A DNA stretch of 7,779 bases from JAWLCG01 sp041687295 (GTDB taxonomy: Bacteria > Planctomycetota > Phycisphaerae > SM23-33 > FEN-1343), in assembly GCA_041687295.1 (NCBI GenBank), contig JAWLCG010000245.1:1-7779 (forward strand), read 5' to 3'. Shown here piece by piece: positions 6,052-7,779 of this stretch. Every line of letters starts with the position of its first letter. Position 1 is the first letter of the stretch. Both the position numbers and the translations under genes were made by a program. The notes under the pieces were generated by a model. It searched no databases and was not told where the DNA came from. It was given only the letters and a program-made list of their open reading frames with translations.

Positions 6052-6285
6052 CTACTTCTTGTTGTCCTGCTTGGCCTTGGCGAAGTAGTCGCCGCCGAAC
6101 TTGCGCTGGAACTTCTCCACGCGGCCCGCGGCATCGACGAACTTCTGCTTGCCCGTGTAGAACGGGTGGCAGACGCCGCAGATGTCCACGCGGATGTTCT
6201 TGGCCGTGCTGCGCGTGGGGAACTTGGCGCCACAGGCACAACTGGCTTCGATCTCGTGGTAGGCGGGATGGATATCCGACTTCAT
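6052..6285 (-). CDS. rpmE: 50S ribosomal protein L31 (zinc-binding form)
   Basis: A 77-residue protein starting MKSDIHPAYHEIEASCACG, typical of bacterial L31. The zinc ligands C16, C18, C36 and C39 are all present (CAC near the start; ICGVCHPFYTGKQKFVD in the middle), so this is the zinc-containing C+ form and not the C- paralogue made under zinc limitation. HPFYTGKQ and the Lys/Arg-rich C-terminus are the rRNA-contacting family signatures. The frame is open well upstream, but ATG 6285 has GAGG seven bases before it and matches family N-termini. It lies ahead of prfA on the same strand, a common bacterial arrangement. Being 124 bases apart with a hairpin between, the two are probably co-transcribed but translated independently. 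Confidence 0.96.
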   Translation of the reverse strand: MKSDIHPAYHEIEASCACGAKFPTRSTAKNIRVDICGVCHPFYTGKQKFVDAAGRVEKFQRKFGGDYFAKAKQDNKK

Positions 6286-6349
6286 GGTTCGACCTCGAAT
6301 CCTGGTAGTTTCCGGTGCAGACACACCGCCGGCGCGGCGGAAACGCATT

Positions 6350-6377
6350 ACTTTACACGTTCCGCCGCCGCAGGCAA
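6350..6377 (-). promoter_or_regulatory. Candidate promoter for rpmE-prfA
   Basis: On the - strand TTGCCT (6372-6377) and TAAAGT (6350-6355) are separated by 16 bases; each matches the sigma-70 consensus at four of six positions. The start would fall near 6343, leaving a leader of about 57 bases before rpmE. Moderate match, judged by eye. Confidence 0.3.
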
Positions 6378-6424
6378 GGGGAAAATCGCCGCTGGAAGGT
6401 CCAATCGCCGCCGCCGCCACGACC

Positions 6425-6455
6425 GTAGGCCGGGTCGAGCGAAGCGAGGCCCGGC
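6425..6455. repeat. REP-like palindromic element
   Basis: GTAGGCC leads into an imperfect palindrome: GCCGGG (6429-6434) pairs with CCCGGC (6450-6455), with one G-T and one C-G pair inside. The centre contains GCGAAGC (6439-6445), a sequence known to form a very stable mini-hairpin. The first nine bases, GTAGGCCGG, recur at 7760-7768 ahead of another palindrome. It lies in the gap between the four-helix membrane protein gene and rpmE. It looks like a dispersed extragenic palindrome. Confidence 0.45.
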
Positions 6456-6502
6456 AACGTCGTCGTCAAAGCGCCCAACTGCCGTCTTTGTGCCGTCGAG
6501 CC

Positions 6503-6521
6503 AAAGCGGCGTCAAGGCCGC
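6503..6521 (-). terminator. Weak hairpin after the four-helix membrane protein gene
   Basis: On the - strand GCGGC (6521-6517), CTTGAC and GCCGC (6510-6506) form a five-pair stem followed by only TTT (6505-6503), 36 bases beyond the stop codon. It could be a weak terminator, but the three-base T-run makes a dispersed palindrome equally likely. Confidence 0.25.
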
Positions 6522-6557
6522 CGCACTCCATACTGCCCGAGTGGCGTGGTTGCGGGT

Positions 6558-7205
6558 CTAGCGGACGAAGTCGCTCAGCAGGCGGACCATCTCGGGCATG
6601 CGGTCGCCCAGCAGGATCAGCGGGCCGACGATCAGGACCGTCGAGGCCAGCACGAAGCTCACCGCCATGGGCGTGGCCTCGGTTTCGACCTGGCCCAACT
6701 CGCGGGCGAGCTCGGCCTCGAAACGCCGCCACGCCTCCCGGCGGGCCGGGTCGGCGTCCTCCAGCGTCAGCGAGACGCTCTGCAGGATCGGGAAGGCCGA
6801 CACCCGCAGGTAGCTGCTGCCGTCGACGAGCCAGCCCGCCCCTTGCCGGCAGGCGTCGAAGCCCGCCCGGGACAGGGCCCGCTCAACCCGACTCGACAAC
6901 GCGTCAAGACCCAGGTTGTACACGGCCCACGCCTCGTAGCGACGCGGGGCCAGCAGGGCGATAATCCCCACAGATGCCAGTAATACGACGATCACGACGA
7001 ACAGGTTCGCCCCCAGCCAGCCCAGCAGCGGCACGGCCGCCAGGGGGCTCAGCGACGCGATCAGCAGCGCGAAGTCCGTCCGGCCCGACAGCAGCTGCGG
7101 GCGGCGCTGGCTGTTGAGCAGCCCCAGCACCAGGAAGTAGACCGCCACCGGAATCACCACCAGGGTGATCTGCAGCGACAGCTCCAGTTGCCAGGTTCCC
7201 AGCAT
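6558..7205 (-). CDS. Uncharacterised four-helix membrane protein
   Basis: A 215-residue protein of no recognised family. Hydrophobic helices are visible at about residues 12-31, 45-63, 66-86 and 181-200. Between helices 3 and 4 lies a soluble segment of about 90 residues (90-178) containing AWAVYNLGLDALSSRVERAL, a lone Cys at 119, and a charged helical part (DPARREAWRRFEAELARELGQ). A single Arg-rich loop, NSQRRPQ, follows helix 1, so by the positive-inside rule that loop should be cytoplasmic and the soluble segment, after helix 3, also cytoplasmic or at the membrane interface (inference). GAGG on the - strand lies five bases before ATG 7205. It follows the Arg-rich protein gene by 30 bases on the same strand, so the two are likely one transcript. 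No catalytic motif is seen. Confidence 0.75.
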   Translation of the reverse strand: MLGTWQLELSLQITLVVIPVAVYFLVLGLLNSQRRPQLLSGRTDFALLIASLSPLAAVPLLGWLGANLFVVIVVLLASVGIIALLAPRRYEAWAVYNLGLDALSSRVERALSRAGFDACRQGAGWLVDGSSYLRVSAFPILQSVSLTLEDADPARREAWRRFEAELARELGQVETEATPMAVSFVLASTVLIVGPLILLGDRMPEMVRLLSDFVR

Positions 7206-7235
7206 GGTTCCCTCACGCCTTGCGTCCCTTCCAGT

Positions 7236-7610
7236 TTACTCCAGGGCGCTCGGCTCGGCAACCTTGCGGTAGCCCAGGGCGTGGATGATCTCCAACACTT
7301 CGGTCCAGGTCGGGAAGGGGCGGTTGTTGACCTTCTTGTACTCGTTGATGGCCAGGACGAACTCGAACTGCTCGTCGGTCATCTCGCCCTCTTCAGCGCT
7401 GCGGCGCGAGTCGCTGCGGCGGCGCCCCGGCCCGCGACGGCGGTCCAGGCCCAGCCGACGGTCGACGACGCTCTCGCGGCGCTCGGGGCCGGTGTAGTCG
7501 GGGTCCTGGCCCTTACGGCGGTCGGCGCTCTTGCGGCGCTCGGTGCGCTCGCGGCGATCCAGGGTGGCACTGGGGGTCTCGTCCGGGGTCTCGATGGGTT
7601 CTTCGGTCAT
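7236..7610 (-). CDS. Small Arg-rich protein with a conserved LexA-like C-terminal segment
   Basis: A 124-residue protein in two parts. Residues 1-17 are acidic. Residues 18-70 carry (D/E)RR or RRR triplets about every six residues (18, 24, 30, 43, 50, 56, 63, then RR at 69), giving a strongly basic, probably disordered or helical tail. Residues 77-118 (MTDEQFEFVLAINEYKKVNN, then RPFPTWTEVLEIIHALGYRK) form a compact predicted helical domain. By eye its pattern resembles the first part of the LexA-type winged helix: Q-x-E-x-x-L-x-x-I-x-x-Y, then P-x-P-T-x-x-E-x-x. This resemblance is unverified. The (E/D)RR clusters recall the Arg motif that precedes PilZ domains, but no PilZ domain follows. 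GGAG lies six bases before ATG 7610. A nucleic-acid-binding or adaptor role is possible; the function is unknown. It is upstream of the four-helix membrane protein gene, probably in one operon. Confidence 0.75.
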   Translation of the reverse strand: MTEEPIETPDETPSATLDRRERTERRKSADRRKGQDPDYTGPERRESVVDRRLGLDRRRGPGRRRSDSRRSAEEGEMTDEQFEFVLAINEYKKVNNRPFPTWTEVLEIIHALGYRKVAEPSALE

Positions 7611-7703
7611 GGCTCGCTCCTGCAGGGATGGGGCCGTTGCGTACTCTCATCCCCTCTATCGACCAATCCGCGGGCGGCTTTGATTAGGGATGGTCCCATA
7701 TAG

Positions 7704-7720
7704 CCCCGGCATGCCCGGGG
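7704..7720. repeat. Small G/C palindrome in the leader of the Arg-rich gene
   Basis: CCCCGG (7704-7709) and CCGGGG (7715-7720) pair around CATGC. It lies about 95 bases upstream of the ATG at 7610, next to TATATG on the - strand (7697-7702), a possible -10 without a correctly spaced -35. It could be an operator or a chance palindrome. Confidence 0.3.
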
Positions 7721-7759
7721 TCTTTGAATGGAGACAGAGAGGCTCGCCACAGTATCCCT

Positions 7760-7779
7760 GTAGGCCGGACGCAGTCCGG
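7760..7779. repeat. REP-like palindrome truncated by the window edge
   Basis: GTAGGCCGG (7760-7768) overlaps the stem CCGGAC (7765-7770), which pairs with GTCCGG (7774-7779) around GCA. The leading nine bases are identical to those of the element at 6425-6455. The window ends with the right arm, so the full element cannot be seen. Confidence 0.4.

Noticed and set aside
4767..6308. 513-codon open frame on the + strand
   Set aside because: It lies antisense to prfA and rpmE, both of which are unmistakable. The translation is Val/Leu/Ala/Gly-rich without family motifs, as expected from high-GC antisense frames.
7236..7610. PilZ-type c-di-GMP receptor
   Set aside because: The Arg motifs recall the RxxxR that precedes PilZ, but no PilZ beta-barrel or D/NxSxxG motif follows.
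1..7779. CRISPR array, tRNA, rRNA, insertion sequence or defence island
   Set aside because: No regularly spaced repeats, cloverleaf, rRNA, transposase or known defence domain was seen on either strand.

Overview
The window is GC-rich and reads like chromosomal DNA of a planctomycete (Planctomycetota, possibly Phycisphaerae). This rests on recognised family combinations, not on a search. The combinations are a large secreted beta-repeat protein ending in a type I dockerin plus a PEP-CTERM sorting signal, tandem GYF_2/DUF4190 membrane proteins, and a small arginine-rich protein with a conserved C-terminal domain.

Layout. Positions 1-269 are non-coding: an AT-rich degenerate repeat and two strong inverted repeats. 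Two + strand paralogues follow (270-821 and 905-1420), each an N-terminal GYF_2 domain, a Pro-rich linker and two membrane helices. They converge on a - strand gene (1651-4365) for a 904-residue secreted dockerin/PEP-CTERM protein. The 230 bases between the convergent genes hold several hairpins, including a good intrinsic terminator for the - strand gene (1531-1566). Upstream of that gene, 4366-4838 is non-coding, with a promoter candidate (4573-4608), a large hairpin (4638-4701) and a perfect palindrome (4769-4792). Then, all on the - strand and in order of transcription: a small Arg-rich protein (7610-7236) and a four-helix membrane protein (7205-6558) 30 bases apart; then rpmE (ribosomal protein L31, 6285-6052) and prfA (release factor 1, 5927-4839), probably one transcript. 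The last 169 bases are the leader of the Arg-rich gene and a palindromic element cut by the window edge.

Function. rpmE-prfA is a conserved translation pair. The cell-surface genes (dockerin/PEP-CTERM protein and GYF_2 membrane proteins) are accessory and typical of this phylum. No mobile element, CRISPR array, tRNA, rRNA or defence system is visible, and no clearly new multi-gene system. The most unusual signals are in the intergenic DNA: a 22-base palindrome occurs intact at one locus and, at another, is split exactly at its centre by 24 bases that can form their own hairpin; a second palindromic family shares the 9-mer GTAGGCCGG. The Arg-rich protein with a LexA-like C-terminal segment is the most interesting uncharacterised gene.
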